Part shown: positions 8,925 to 18,231 of the stretch, piece after piece
Position numbering within the stretch: position 1 is the stretch's first letter
Layout: the number at the start of each line of letters is the position of its first letter
Assembly: GCA_944326945.1 (NCBI GenBank)
Contig: CALVFY010000011.1
Location: 1 to 64,000, forward strand
DNA length: 64,000 nt
Direction: 5' to 3'
Origin: an uncultured Rikenellaceae bacterium
Lineage (GTDB): Bacteria; Bacteroidota; Bacteroidia; Bacteroidales; Rikenellaceae
Notes under the pieces: model-generated
Database searches by the model: none
Seen by the model: the letters and a program-made list of their open reading frames with translations, nothing else
Told to the model about the DNA's origin: nothing
Program-made: the position numbers and the translations under genes

Positions 8925-10001
8925 TTATTTGTTCTCTTCGTTCCAGATGATTCGGCCGTTGCCGCGGGTGATCTCTGCCTGGTGTTTTTGCAGATCGTAA
9001 GTCACCTCGCCTACCGAGTCGATCGAGTCCAGGAATACGGAGAAGTGTTTGGTGACCACATATCCGCCCACGACCAGTGTCCCTTTTTGCGGGAGTTCGG
9101 GTACCGGATGCGGGGATAATGCTTTACGAGTCAAAGCTCTTCGTTGTTCGAGCTGTTCGGGGGTGATGTTGCCCTAGTGGTCGCGCGTACCTACTCCCGG
9201 AAGCTCCAGGTAGGTAACCTGTTTCCCCAATGCTTGTGCTTTTTCCACATAGTTGCGCGAATGGGTTACCGGCACCCGGGGATCGGTTTCTCCATGAGCA
9301 ATATAGAGCGGCGTGAGTACATTGGCCACGGTGGTGATGCCGCTTCGGGAGGCATAGGCTTCGGGATTCTGTTCCGGAGTGAATCCGATCCAGACATCCA
9401 TTTCGTCGCGGAACTCTTTCAATACACTGTCCTGTCGATACCATTCGGCATAGTCGGTCGTGCCGCAGGAGAGCATGGCACTGCAGAACAGGTCGGGAAA
9501 TTTGCCTACCAGTCCGTAGCCGTTGGCTCCGCCTCCACTGCCTCCCGTGTAGTAGACCTGCTCCGGGTCGGAGATGTAGAGTTTGTAGTGTTCCACGACA
9601 TATTTATAGGCGTCATAGAAATCATACAGTTCATATCCGTTGCAGTCTTGTTTCCCGGTCGAGTATTTCCGGCCGCGCATATCCACCTGGACGGTCAGAA
9701 ATCCCGAGTTGAGGTTGGCCGATTCTGGTGTGGGCGGTTTTACGGTCATGTGCCATCCGTGCGACATGAGCAGAATGGGGGATGGTTTGGAAGGTTTGTA
9801 GACGGCAATGGCGAATTTTACACTGTCGGAGATGGTGGAAGGAATCTGAATGAAGTCGACTTTATCCGATCGGAAGAATTCGCTGCTTTCTTTGAACTGA
9901 CCGTCCTCGAAAAGTTCGTCCACATTGTTTTGTGCGCAGGCCGTGGTCAGTATTCCCGACAGGAGCGCCACGACACAGGTGAGTGTTGTTTTTTTCGTCA
10001 T
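8925..10001 (-). pseudogene. Alpha/beta-hydrolase (esterase/prolyl-oligopeptidase type), interrupted by an in-frame TAG
   Basis: The gene reads as one frame of 358 codons except for TAG at 9174-9176 (codon 276). The first part has a signal peptide (possible lipid attachment at Cys22), a HGW oxyanion-type motif at 81-83, the nucleophile elbow GGSGGG with Ser155, and GETDPRVPV with Asp240. The probable catalytic His275 (GTRDH) immediately precedes the stop. The frame continues for another 82 codons with a coherent sequence (NITPEQLEQRRALTRKAL... ending RGNGRIIWNEENK) to a TAA-type end followed by a terminator, so the extension is real. TGG to TAG is the simplest cause. The truncated product would keep the triad but lose its C-terminal domain. 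Confidence 0.8.
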
Positions 10002-10026
10002 GTTTTTTTAGGTGTTGGTTTTCTTG

Positions 10027-10034
10027 CAAAGATA
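10027..10034 (-). promoter_or_regulatory. Candidate -7 box for the esterase gene
   Basis: TATCTTTG on the minus strand, 26 bp before the start codon at 10001. A TTG lies about 15 bp further upstream, which is closer than the usual spacing to the -33 element. Confidence 0.45.
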
Positions 10035-10105
10035 ATTTTTTTGTCATTTCAAGAAAAGAAAAAGTGTCGGATCGTATCTGAAGCAAGTCGAAAAAACGGT
10101 TTGGT

Positions 10106-10924
10106 TTAAAAATCGGGAAAGGGTGGGATTTTCGCGGAGGACTCTGTGTCTTTGTCCGATCGGGCCCGGATGGCATAAGTCAAGGCTGCATGTACACTGT
10201 GGTCAAGACCCCGAATGAATCCGGCCCGAAGGTCCGGTATGCGGAATCGGGTGGTGTCGGCCCCGAAACGATCCCCAATGGCTTCGTAGAGTTCGCTGTA
10301 TTCCTGTTTGTCGAGATGCCGTCCGTCACAGGGGATCCAGCCTGCCGGGAATCGTTCGCCGGCAAAGGTGAGTACGGTCCCTGTGGGAATCGCTTCGCGA
10401 AACGACTTTTCCAAAGCTTTTTTGTCGAGAGTTTCGTCTGAAATCCGATTCCATTCCGTTTGTTGGTCTTCGGTGACGAATCGGTGGCGATCGTCCTGGA
10501 CGGCTTCGATAAATTCCCGATTCTCCCCGTCGGCATCGATGACCAGACACGGTAGTCCGGGATGAGTGGTGTGTACTCGGATTTCGTAACGGAAAGCGAT
10601 GGGGCGGGTGGCTTCGGTGTCTGTTTTTAGGGTGTTTTTGTGGAGAGTCAGATAGGCGGGGAATTGTTCTACGTGATCCGCGCCGGGGAAACGAAGCAGG
10701 CGAAACACTCGCCGGGAGTTGTCGATTCCTGCCAGGGCAACAATGCCCGGTGTGATCCGATTGCCGATCACTTCACAACCTCGGACGATGCAAGATCCGT
10801 ACTGTTCGAAAAATCCGTCGAGCAAACTGTTGGGTTCGTCTCTTAGTTCGATCAGTTCTCGTTCCCGGGGCAGATGATTGGGTTCGGGTGTTAGGTTTCC
10901 AGCTTTTTCCATATTCTTTTCCAT
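10106..10924 (-). CDS. Phage tail-collar domain protein (orphan)
   Basis: A 272-aa protein. Residues about 181-240 match the phage Tail Collar domain (PF07484): 'PTGTVLTFAG..FPAGWIPCDGR', then 'YSELYEAIGDRFG' and 'TRFRIPDLRAGFIRGLDH'. The N-terminal 170 residues are not recognised and look like the structural part of a tail-fibre or baseplate-tip protein. No signal peptide is seen. No other phage structural gene is nearby; the only phage-like neighbour is the divergent LexA/CI-type repressor starting 190 bp away. It may be a prophage or tail-like-particle remnant, or a domesticated gene controlled by that repressor. Confidence 0.8.
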   Translation of the reverse strand: MEKNMEKAGNLTPEPNHLPRERELIELRDEPNSLLDGFFEQYGSCIVRGCEVIGNRITPGIVALAGIDNSRRVFRLLRFPGADHVEQFPAYLTLHKNTLKTDTEATRPIAFRYEIRVHTTHPGLPCLVIDADGENREFIEAVQDDRHRFVTEDQQTEWNRISDETLDKKALEKSFREAIPTGTVLTFAGERFPAGWIPCDGRHLDKQEYSELYEAIGDRFGADTTRFRIPDLRAGFIRGLDHSVHAALTYAIRARSDKDTESSAKIPPFPDF

Positions 10925-11012
10925 ACCTTGAAAATTGTAATAGTAAGTGATGAAAGTTGAAAGTTGTCGTTGATTTCTTCGAGGCGCCCATGGGTTTATC
11001 GAAGAAAATTCC

Positions 11013-11020
11013 TATATTTG
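11013..11020 (+). promoter_or_regulatory. Candidate -7 box of the repressor gene
   Basis: TATATTTG matches TAnnTTTG and lies 93 bp before the repressor ATG. Both operator-like palindromes lie just downstream of it, where bound repressor would block transcription. Confidence 0.5.
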
Positions 11021-11040
11021 CAAATGATTTCACGCAAATA

Positions 11041-11056
11041 TCGAAAACAATTTCGT
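11041..11056. promoter_or_regulatory. Operator-like palindrome O1
   Basis: TCGAAAACAATTTCGT is an inverted repeat CGAAA-N4-TTTCG. It shares its arms with the second site at 11072, and the two starts are 31 bp apart, close to three helical turns. This is a plausible site for the adjacent HTH repressor. Confidence 0.6.
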
Positions 11057-11071
11057 TATATGCAACTGAAA

Positions 11072-11087
11072 TCGAAAAATATTTCGA
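11072..11087. promoter_or_regulatory. Operator-like palindrome O2
   Basis: TCGAAAAATATTTCGA is a perfect 6+6 inverted repeat (TCGAAA-N4-TTTCGA) with the same arms as the site at 11041. It lies 25 bp before the repressor start codon, as expected for autoregulation. Confidence 0.65.
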
Positions 11088-11112
11088 AAATAATATAAAA
11101 AAGAGTAGAGCA

Positions 11113-11802
11113 ATGAGTAGTATATCGAATCGGATCCAGGAGTTGATCAACCAATTTTGTCACGGAAACAATTCGGAATTTGCCCGAATCGTTGGTACCA
11201 GCGAGGCTAATGTCCGTAATTATTTGGCCGGGACTCAGCCTCGTTTCGATATTTTGCAGGCGATCGTAGAAAATTTCGATATCAATTGCCAGTGGCTGCT
11301 GACCGGTCGGGGGGAGATGTCTGCAAAAGAGCCTTATGTCGTTGCGAATAAATTCCGGCTTATGACCGATCGAAGTGTGGAGATGCAACGGGTGCCGCTT
11401 TACGATTTGGAGGCAACGGCAGGATTGGTCTCGTTGTTTCTGGATACCCATGCCAAGACTCCGATCGACTATATTTCGATTCCAGACCTGCCGATCTGCG
11501 ACGGTGCGGTTTATGTGCGGGGCGATTCGATGTATCCGCTGCTTAAATCGGGGGATATCGTGCTCTATAAGCAGATTGCCGATATGCAGTACGGTATTTT
11601 CTGGGGGGAGATGTATCTGATTGCGTTTAATGTGGACGGAGAGGAGTATGTAGCTATCAAATATGTGCAGAAGTCGGATCAGGAGGGGTATATCCGTTTG
11701 GTCAGCTACAATCCGCACCATAGCCCGCAGGATATTCCGTTGAATCGTGTGCGGGCCATGGCATTGGTAAAGGCCAGTATTCGTTATAATACGATGCGGT
11801 AG
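11113..11802 (+). CDS. LexA/CI-type self-cleaving repressor (HTH plus S24 peptidase)
   Basis: Starting at the ATG at 11113 gives 229 aa. A longer frame from 10957 would run through the promoter and operators and is rejected. Residues about 5-65 form an HTH (FARIVGTSEANVRNYLAGTQPR), and the C-terminal half is a peptidase S24 domain. I see a candidate cleavage bond A103-G104 (LEATAGLVS), the nucleophile Ser139 (RGDSMYP) and the general base Lys184 (AIKYVQ), in the same order and similar spacing as LexA. The protein should repress itself and perhaps the divergent tail-collar gene, with release on DNA damage through RecA-stimulated cleavage. The last point is inferred from the family. Confidence 0.88.
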   Translation: MSSISNRIQELINQFCHGNNSEFARIVGTSEANVRNYLAGTQPRFDILQAIVENFDINCQWLLTGRGEMSAKEPYVVANKFRLMTDRSVEMQRVPLYDLEATAGLVSLFLDTHAKTPIDYISIPDLPICDGAVYVRGDSMYPLLKSGDIVLYKQIADMQYGIFWGEMYLIAFNVDGEEYVAIKYVQKSDQEGYIRLVSYNPHHSPQDIPLNRVRAMALVKASIRYNTMR

Positions 11803-11809
11803 GAGGGGG

Positions 11810-13039
11810 TTATTTCCCTGTTGTGGCGGTTTCCGGGGTATGTTTGTATCGGAAAACCATCAGGAAAACGAAGGCTATCAGTAGGGAGTATCCCGAGAAG
11901 ATGAACCATGAATCGGGCCATCCGAAATGGTCCACCACTGCACCCGCGGCATAGGATCCGATAAAGGCACCGAATCCGTTGGTCATAATCATGAATACCC
12001 CCTGAGCGCTCGATCGGATGGAGGGATCGGTCTCTTTTTCCACGTAGAGGGAACCCGAGATGTTGAAAAAATCGAAAGCCACTCCATAGACGATCATCGA
12101 GAGGATCAGCATCCAGACGCCTCCGCCCGGATTGCCGGCTCCGAGCAGTCCGAACCGGAGCACCCAGGCCAGCATGCTGATCAACATGACATTTTTGATG
12201 CCGAATCTTTTCAGAAAGAAGGGGATCAACAGAATACAGAGTGTTTCCGAGGCCTGGGACAGGGAGATGAGGATGTTGGCATGTTCTACGCCGAAGGTTC
12301 CCTGGTAAAGGGGTTTGTTTCCGAAGAAGTTGGTCAGATAGTCGTTCGCGTAGGCATTGGTGATCTGGAGCGACATTCCGAGCATCATCGAAAAGAGAAA
12401 AAAGATGGCCATCTTACGTTGTTTGAACAAGGTAAAGGCTCTTAATCCGAGTGCATCCACCCATGATTGTTTGCGAGGGGTTCGGTCTATGGCACATTCG
12501 GGCAGAGTGAAGGAGTAGATGCCCAAAATCACGGCGGCTCCGGCTGCAACGTAGAGTTGTCCGGCCGAAGAGTCGAATCCGAGCAGGTCGACGGCAATCA
12601 TGGCGCAGATGAATCCCACGGTTCCCCATACGCGAATGGGAGGAAACGTTTTCACCGTATCGTAACCCTTCATTTCCAAAGCATTGTATGCAACGGAATT
12701 GGATAGGGCGATAGTCGGCATGTAGAACATCACGCTGCACAAAATCAGTGTATACAGGGGACCATACTGATGTTGCGGTGCGGCGGCCACCAGAAAAGCG
12801 GCTCCTATCAGATGGCAGATACCCAGCAGTTTTTGGGCGGGGATCCATCGGTCGGCAATAATGCCCATGAGAGCCGGCATGAAGAGAGAGGCGATGCCCA
12901 TTGTGGCGAAAAAACTTCCAATCTGAAGTCCGGAAAATTGCAGAGTGCCTCCCAGATAGGCTCCCAGAGAGATGAGCCATGCTCCCCAGATGAAATATTG
13001 CAGGAAGTTCATGGCTATCAAACGGAATTTTATATTCAT
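11810..13039 (-). CDS. Nucleoside:H+ symporter-type MFS permease (NupG/XapB family)
   Basis: The ATG at 13039 gives 409 aa with about twelve hydrophobic helices. The N-terminal 'MNIKFRLIAMNFLQYFIWGAWLISLGAYL' and 'GIIADRWIPAQKLLGICHLIGA' are characteristic of the nucleoside:H+ symporter family of the major facilitator superfamily. 'FPPIRVWGTVGFI' and 'SSAQGVFMIMTNGFGAFIGSYAAGAVVDHFG' occur at the expected places. It sits in the inner membrane and should import nucleosides. It is convergent with the repressor gene (7-bp gap) and not in an operon. Substrate choice cannot be read from the sequence. Confidence 0.85.
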   Translation of the reverse strand: MNIKFRLIAMNFLQYFIWGAWLISLGAYLGGTLQFSGLQIGSFFATMGIASLFMPALMGIIADRWIPAQKLLGICHLIGAAFLVAAAPQHQYGPLYTLILCSVMFYMPTIALSNSVAYNALEMKGYDTVKTFPPIRVWGTVGFICAMIAVDLLGFDSSAGQLYVAAGAAVILGIYSFTLPECAIDRTPRKQSWVDALGLRAFTLFKQRKMAIFFLFSMMLGMSLQITNAYANDYLTNFFGNKPLYQGTFGVEHANILISLSQASETLCILLIPFFLKRFGIKNVMLISMLAWVLRFGLLGAGNPGGGVWMLILSMIVYGVAFDFFNISGSLYVEKETDPSIRSSAQGVFMIMTNGFGAFIGSYAAGAVVDHFGWPDSWFIFSGYSLLIAFVFLMVFRYKHTPETATTGK

Positions 13040-13161
13040 AAAAGGAAAAGGTTTTAGGTCGTTGTCATTACAATGATGTAAATGTAACAAATTTTTCGAA
13101 AAATCATTTCTCTTGCGATTTTATCCTCCTGAAATTTTGTGGGGGGTGTTGCATAATCGCT

Positions 13162-13169
13162 TATATTTG
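13162..13169 (+). promoter_or_regulatory. Candidate promoter of the Oar-like receptor
   Basis: TATATTTG (-7 consensus) with TTTG at 13136-13139, 22 bp upstream, forms a slightly long but plausible Bacteroidota promoter. It implies a leader of about 130 nt before the ATG at 13309. Confidence 0.5.
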
Positions 13170-13308
13170 AGTATATTTATGACGGTTTTTGCGATACGAC
13201 TTTGTGAGGAGAAGAAAAATCCGAACGCAATTCATTGCTTGCCAACGAGTTGTGTCGTGATACCCGACGCCCTGAAAACTAAAAAAAACTAACCCTAAAC
13301 TCTTATCT

Positions 13309-16300
13309 ATGAAAAAAATCGTCTCTTTGTTTTTTTTCGTATTGCTGGTTTGTTGGACTTCGGCACAGGTGACCACATCCAGTTTTAGCGGAAAAGTGAC
13401 GGACGACTCGGGGGCCCCCGTAGTCGGAGTGGCAGTGATCGCCCTGCATGTTCCTTCGGGGACGGAATATGGTACGGTATCGGATGCCAAAGGTAATTTC
13501 CGTATTATGAACGTGCGTCCTGGAGGGCCGTATAATGTGACTTTCCGGATGCTCGGCTACAAGACTTTTGTCGAAAAGGATATGCAGGTTCCTCTGGGCA
13601 ATAATTACGTCTTGCGTCCGATACTTGCCGAGGAGAGTACCAATATCGACGCCGTAGAGGTCTCTTTCGGGAAAAATCCGATCATGAATGCCGATCGGAG
13701 CGGAACGGCGACCAATGTCAACACTCGTCAGCTGATGACGTTGCCGACCCTCAGCCGCAGTATCAACGATTTTACGCGTCTTTCCCCGCAGGCCGGTCAC
13801 GACAACTCTTTCGCGGGACGGGATGGTCGTTACAATAATATTACGATCGACGGGGCTGCATTCAACAACAGTTTCGGACTGAGTACGGCCAACAATATGC
13901 CGGGAGGCGACTCTCAACCCATCTCGTTGGATGCCATTCAGGAGGTGACTGTCAATGTTTCGCCGTTTGATGTGCGTCAGTCGGGTTTTACGGGGGCAGG
14001 AGTGAATGCCGTGACCCGTAGTGGTGACAACAACTACCAGGGCTCGGTCTATACATATTTCCGTCCGAAATATTTTACGGGCGAAAATGTCCGGGATAAA
14101 GTGGTGCCGGATGCCAAGACCACGATGTATAAGACCGTGGGAATGCGAGTGGGCGGTCCGATCGTACGTAATAAACTCTTCTTCTTTGTGAACGGAGAGA
14201 TCGGAAGCGAAGCCACTCAGGGGATTCGTTGGCGTCCTTCGCAGAAGAATACGGCCGGTCCGGGTGTGGGCGATGCGGGAAACTATATCTCGCGCACCTC
14301 TACCTACGATCTGGAGCGAGTGAGGAATCATCTGCTCACTACCTATGGATATGATCCGGGTTCCTATTCCGATTTTCCGAATTTCGCGGTGGATGACTAT
14401 CGGATCATGGCGCGTTTGGACTGGAATATCAATGACCGGAACCAGGTGATGGTGCGTTACAATATGCTGAATTCGGTCTCCGATCAGACCGTCAGCGGGT
14501 CCATGCCCACGGGACTGGGTTCCTCGGCCAGCCGATACAGCGTGAATGCTTTCAACTTCTCCAATGCCAATTACGGATTTCTGAACAAGGTGCATTCGCT
14601 CACGGGCGAGTGGAACAGTCAGTTCTCGTCGAGGGTATCCAATAAACTGTTGGTGACCTGGATGAGCAACGAATCGGTGCGGACGAGTCCCAGTGCGGAA
14701 TTCCCCTTTGTGGATATTCTGGAGAATGGTACGCAGTATATGTCGTTCGGTTACGAACTGTTTTCATATAACAATAGCGTGATCAATCGGTCGTTTGCCG
14801 TGACCGACAATGTGACCATCGGTTTGGGCGACCATACGCTCACGGCAGGCGCTTCGTTCGAACGTCAGTATTTCCTGAATTCATATATTCGGGAGGGGCT
14901 GAGTTATTATCGCTACAATTCCGTGGACGATTTTCTGAATAATGCTAAGCCGGCAGCTTTTGCCTTGACCTATCCCTTCGCCGGTGATGATGCTATCGAA
15001 GGGACGGAGTTGACTTTCGGTATGGCCAGCGCTTATGTGCAGGACGAATGGCAGATGAATCCCAAATTCAAGTTGACGGCCGGTGTTCGTTTCGAGATGC
15101 CCTTCTGTTTCAATGAACTGGGTAAGGATACGCAGATCGAAGGAGTGGGCTATGTGAAAGATCTGGCTTTCGATCGGAACGAAAAATACGATCTGGGAGT
15201 ATGGCCCAAGAGCCGGCTGATGGTATCGCCCCGGATCGGCTTCAACTGGGATGTGAAAGGCGATCGTAGCTGGCAGGTGCGTGGAGGAACGGGTATTTTT
15301 ACCGGATTTGTACCTTTTGTATGGTATACGAATCAACCGCAGGGTGCCGGATATATTCAGGCGGCCGAGACAGCCTGGAGCGGATCCATGGTGCCCGACG
15401 ACATGCGCTTCGAACCCGATTATCGCAAACAACTCTCGAAATATTCGGCCCTGTTGCCCAACGACAAACGCGGAGTGATCGGTATGGGAGGAAGCTTGAG
15501 TAAGGTGGCCGATAATTTCAAGTTGCCTCAGGTGTGGCGTACGACGGTGGCCACCGATATTCAGCTGCCGTGGAATACGGTGCTGACCGTAGAGGCAATT
15601 TATTCGAAAGATATCAATGCCGTGATGATGCGTAATGCCAACCTTTCGTCGCAGACTTACGGTCACTTCAGTGGTGCGGACAATCGTCCCGTATGGTGGC
15701 AGGGTGATGGGAATTGGATTGACAGCGATCGCAGTAAACCCTCTCAGGCACGTCGGACTGTACAACCCTCGGTCAATTCAATGACGGTGATGGAAAATAC
15801 ACGACTGGGTCGTCAGTTCCTGGCTACCGTACAGTTGACCAAAAGTTTCTCGAATGGATTTTCGGGCATGATCTCCTATACCTATAATAATTCCCGGGAT
15901 GTGGGCGTGAATGCCGGTTCCAATGGCAATTCGGCCTGGCGATCGAACGTGGCCGTCAATAATCTGAACTATCCGGGACTCTCCTATTCGATGTTCTCGG
16001 TGCCTCATCGGGTGAATGGTTATGTCTCCTATTCCATTCAGTACGCCAAGAAACATCTCTCGACCACCGTGTCCCTCTATTATACCGGTTCGCATACGGC
16101 TCGTCTCTCCTATATCTATTCAAACGACCTGAATGGCGACGGGCAGGCTTGTGATCTGATTTATGTGCCACGCGATGCGAGTGAAATCCGATTTGTGGAT
16201 GTGGTGGGAAATGACGGTACGGTGACCTATTCCGCGGAAGATCAGTCGGCTGATTTCTTTGCCTATGTGGACGGGAACAAATACCTGAAGAAACGCAAAG

Positions 16301-16662
16301 GACAGTATGCCGAACGGGGCGGGGCTTTGGCTCCGTGGCTCAATCGCTTTGATGTGAAGATCGTGCAGGATATCGTTACCCGCTTCGGAACAGACAAACG
16401 TTATACCCTGCAGCTGACGGCCGATATTCTGAACGTGGGAAATCTGCTTTGCTCGGATTGGGGTATTTACTATGCCAACGGTCTGCGCGATTACGATAAC
16501 ATTATGCCGCTGACCTATCGCGGAGTAGATGCTTCGAAGACCCCGACCTTTACGCTCAATGCGACCGATCGCGAAAGTTTCCGTAAAAATTCAGGGTGGA
16601 CAGGAGAACTCTCCACGGGCAGTACGTGGGGGTGTCAGTTCGGTGTGCGATTGATATTCTAA
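13309..16662 (+). CDS. Large TonB-dependent receptor, Oar-like (CarboxypepD plug barrel)
   Basis: An 1117-aa protein with a signal peptide ending WTSAQ. A carboxypeptidase-regulatory-like domain occupies about residues 25-110 (FSGKVTDDSGAPVVGVAVIA..GNFRIMNVRPG), a plug about 120-250 (RSINDFTRLSPQAG..NNITIDGAAFNNSFG), and a large barrel ends in ..WGCQFGVRLIF with a terminal aromatic residue. The order and the 'QPISLDAIQEVTVNVSPFDVRQSGFTGAGVNAVTRSG' segment are those of Oar-type receptors rather than SusC, and no SusD partner is present. The substrate is unknown. It is flanked by its own promoter and a terminator, so it is monocistronic. Confidence 0.92.
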   Translation: MKKIVSLFFFVLLVCWTSAQVTTSSFSGKVTDDSGAPVVGVAVIALHVPSGTEYGTVSDAKGNFRIMNVRPGGPYNVTFRMLGYKTFVEKDMQVPLGNNYVLRPILAEESTNIDAVEVSFGKNPIMNADRSGTATNVNTRQLMTLPTLSRSINDFTRLSPQAGHDNSFAGRDGRYNNITIDGAAFNNSFGLSTANNMPGGDSQPISLDAIQEVTVNVSPFDVRQSGFTGAGVNAVTRSGDNNYQGSVYTYFRPKYFTGENVRDKVVPDAKTTMYKTVGMRVGGPIVRNKLFFFVNGEIGSEATQGIRWRPSQKNTAGPGVGDAGNYISRTSTYDLERVRNHLLTTYGYDPGSYSDFPNFAVDDYRIMARLDWNINDRNQVMVRYNMLNSVSDQTVSGSMPTGLGSSASRYSVNAFNFSNANYGFLNKVHSLTGEWNSQFSSRVSNKLLVTWMSNESVRTSPSAEFPFVDILENGTQYMSFGYELFSYNNSVINRSFAVTDNVTIGLGDHTLTAGASFERQYFLNSYIREGLSYYRYNSVDDFLNNAKPAAFALTYPFAGDDAIEGTELTFGMASAYVQDEWQMNPKFKLTAGVRFEMPFCFNELGKDTQIEGVGYVKDLAFDRNEKYDLGVWPKSRLMVSPRIGFNWDVKGDRSWQVRGGTGIFTGFVPFVWYTNQPQGAGYIQAAETAWSGSMVPDDMRFEPDYRKQLSKYSALLPNDKRGVIGMGGSLSKVADNFKLPQVWRTTVATDIQLPWNTVLTVEAIYSKDINAVMMRNANLSSQTYGHFSGADNRPVWWQGDGNWIDSDRSKPSQARRTVQPSVNSMTVMENTRLGRQFLATVQLTKSFSNGFSGMISYTYNNSRDVGVNAGSNGNSAWRSNVAVNNLNYPGLSYSMFSVPHRVNGYVSYSIQYAKKHLSTTVSLYYTGSHTARLSYIYSNDLNGDGQACDLIYVPRDASEIRFVDVVGNDGTVTYSAEDQSADFFAYVDGNKYLKKRKGQYAERGGALAPWLNRFDVKIVQDIVTRFGTDKRYTLQLTADILNVGNLLCSDWGIYYANGLRDYDNIMPLTYRGVDASKTPTFTLNATDRESFRKNSGWTGELSTGSTWGCQFGVRLIF

Positions 16663-16725
16663 ACGGTGCGGAAGTCCTGGTCGGAACCGAATTGAATCGG
16701 TTTCCGAAGTGATGTATGATATGGG

Positions 16726-16766
16726 AAAAAGGAAGATGTGAAGATTGTTTTCTTGTCTTCCTTTTT
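16726..16766 (+). terminator. Terminator after the Oar-like receptor
   Basis: An 11-bp arm pair (16726-16736 with 16756-16766, ending in T5) encloses a 19-nt loop, 64 bp after the stop. A second, bulged hairpin (about 16681-16706) precedes it. Confidence 0.6.
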
Positions 16767-16896
16767 GTGTGAAGATCATTTGGCGGGGTAGGCCTGTGGC
16801 GAAAGCCAGGAGGTGTAATGAATGGAATACCGGGAAAACAGACGGGAATTGAAGCTTTCTTGCCGCAGAAGGGATGTTTTTATGAAAAAAAAGTTT

Positions 16897-16904
16897 TAAC
16901 TTTG
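16897..16904 (+). promoter_or_regulatory. Candidate -7 box for the Gfo/Idh/MocA-ApbE operon
   Basis: TAACTTTG matches TAnnTTTG, 42 bp before the ATG at 16946. The -33 element is not clear. Confidence 0.5.
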
Positions 16905-16945
16905 CAGAAATTTCCTTCAGAAACTAAATAACCTGAAATAATTGT

Positions 16946-18229
16946 ATGAAAAAAAACGTTCTTTCCCGTCGGGAATTCCTGAAAGAATGCGGTTTGTTGG
17001 CCGGAGCAACAGCTGTTGCCACTTCTTTTCCTTGGATGACGGCTCTCTCCGAAGAGAATCAGAAAGCTACGGACGGTGAAAAATTACGTGTCGCCGTGGT
17101 CGGTCCCGGATCCAGAGGACGTTACCATCTGAATTTTTTGGTACGTAATCCTAAAGTGGAGGTAAAATGGCTGTGCGATATTTATCAGCCCAGTCTGGAT
17201 AAGGCATTGGAGATCGCTCCCGAAGCCAAGACCTGTAAAGACTATCGTGTGGTATTGGACGATCCGGAAGTGGATGCCATTTACGTGGTTACTCCGCTCG
17301 ATACTCATAAACAGATTACTGTTGATGCCTTTGAGGCGGGGAAACATGTTTTCTGTGAGAAGTCGTTGTCGCACACCTGTCCCGATGCTCTCGAAATGTA
17401 TAACGCCCATCTGCGTACCGGAAAGGTTTTCTTCGTGGGTCAGCAACGTCTTTATGATCCCTATTATCTGGAGGCGATCCGGATGATCGAAGAGGGGGTA
17501 TTCGGGCCGATCGAGGGAATCAAGACTTTCTGGTATCGGAATGCCGATTGGCGTCGGGCCGTTCCTTCGCCCGAATTGGAACGGCTGATCAACTGGCGTC
17601 TTTATCGGGCTCACTCTTGTGGATTGATGACCGAGTTGGCCTGTCACCAGGTGCAGTTGGGGACGTGGATCTATAAAGATATCCCTGAAACAATCATGGG
17701 ATCCGGAGCCATTACCTTCTGGAAAGACGGTCGCGAAGTGGAGGACAATGTGAATGTCATATACACCTATAAGGATGGTCGTCGGGTGAGCTTCGAGTCG
17801 ATCATTTCGAATAAGTTCTATGGACTCGAAGAGCAGATCATGGGTCATTTGGGTACGGTGGAACCCGAAAAGGGGAAGTACTACTTCGAACAGACCCCGC
17901 CCATGCCGGGATTCCTGCGCATGATCAACGATCTGGAGAAGGACATCTACGGCGATCTTTCGTTTGCGGGGCCGAGTTGGGATCCTGAAATAGCCCGACA
18001 GAATCACGGGGAGTTCATACTGGGGAAGAAACGGCCGCCGCGCAATGACGGATCGGGTTATTTGAACGATGCGTTTGTGGAGGCTTCACTGACCGGGAAA
18101 CAGCCTCCGATGGTGGCAGAAGAGGGTTATTATGCCACGATCATGTCGTTGCTGGGTCAGCAGGCCATCGACGAAAAACGAATTATTACCTTCCCCGAAG
18201 AATTTAAAATCGATTACAACTACAAGTAG
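16946..18229 (+). CDS. Tat-exported Gfo/Idh/MocA-family oxidoreductase
   Basis: A 427-aa protein beginning with a twin-arginine signal (SRREFLKECG, Arg8-Arg9), so it is folded with its cofactor before export. A Rossmann NAD(P) fold starts at about residue 48 (LRVAVVGPGSRG), followed by 'YVVTPLDTHKQITVDAFEAGKHVFCEKSL', the equivalent of the usual EKP motif. The C-terminal domain is the family's alpha/beta fold. Exported members of this family act on sugars, some as NAD-dependent glycosidases (GH109); which reaction this one performs cannot be told. It is followed after 2 bp by a small membrane protein gene and then an ApbE-like gene. Confidence 0.88.
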   Translation: MKKNVLSRREFLKECGLLAGATAVATSFPWMTALSEENQKATDGEKLRVAVVGPGSRGRYHLNFLVRNPKVEVKWLCDIYQPSLDKALEIAPEAKTCKDYRVVLDDPEVDAIYVVTPLDTHKQITVDAFEAGKHVFCEKSLSHTCPDALEMYNAHLRTGKVFFVGQQRLYDPYYLEAIRMIEEGVFGPIEGIKTFWYRNADWRRAVPSPELERLINWRLYRAHSCGLMTELACHQVQLGTWIYKDIPETIMGSGAITFWKDGREVEDNVNVIYTYKDGRRVSFESIISNKFYGLEEQIMGHLGTVEPEKGKYYFEQTPPMPGFLRMINDLEKDIYGDLSFAGPSWDPEIARQNHGEFILGKKRPPRNDGSGYLNDAFVEASLTGKQPPMVAEEGYYATIMSLLGQQAIDEKRIITFPEEFKIDYNYK

Positions 18230-18231
18230 CC

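Noticed and set aside
9174..9176. Recoding of TAG as pyrrolysine or selenocysteine-like read-through
   Set aside because: Pyrrolysine genes are not expected in this phylum, the codon is not TGA, and no stimulatory structure is evident. A point nonsense mutation is simpler.
13303..14595. 430-codon minus-strand frame antisense to the Oar-like receptor
   Set aside because: Antisense shadow of a clear TonB receptor; no domain of its own.
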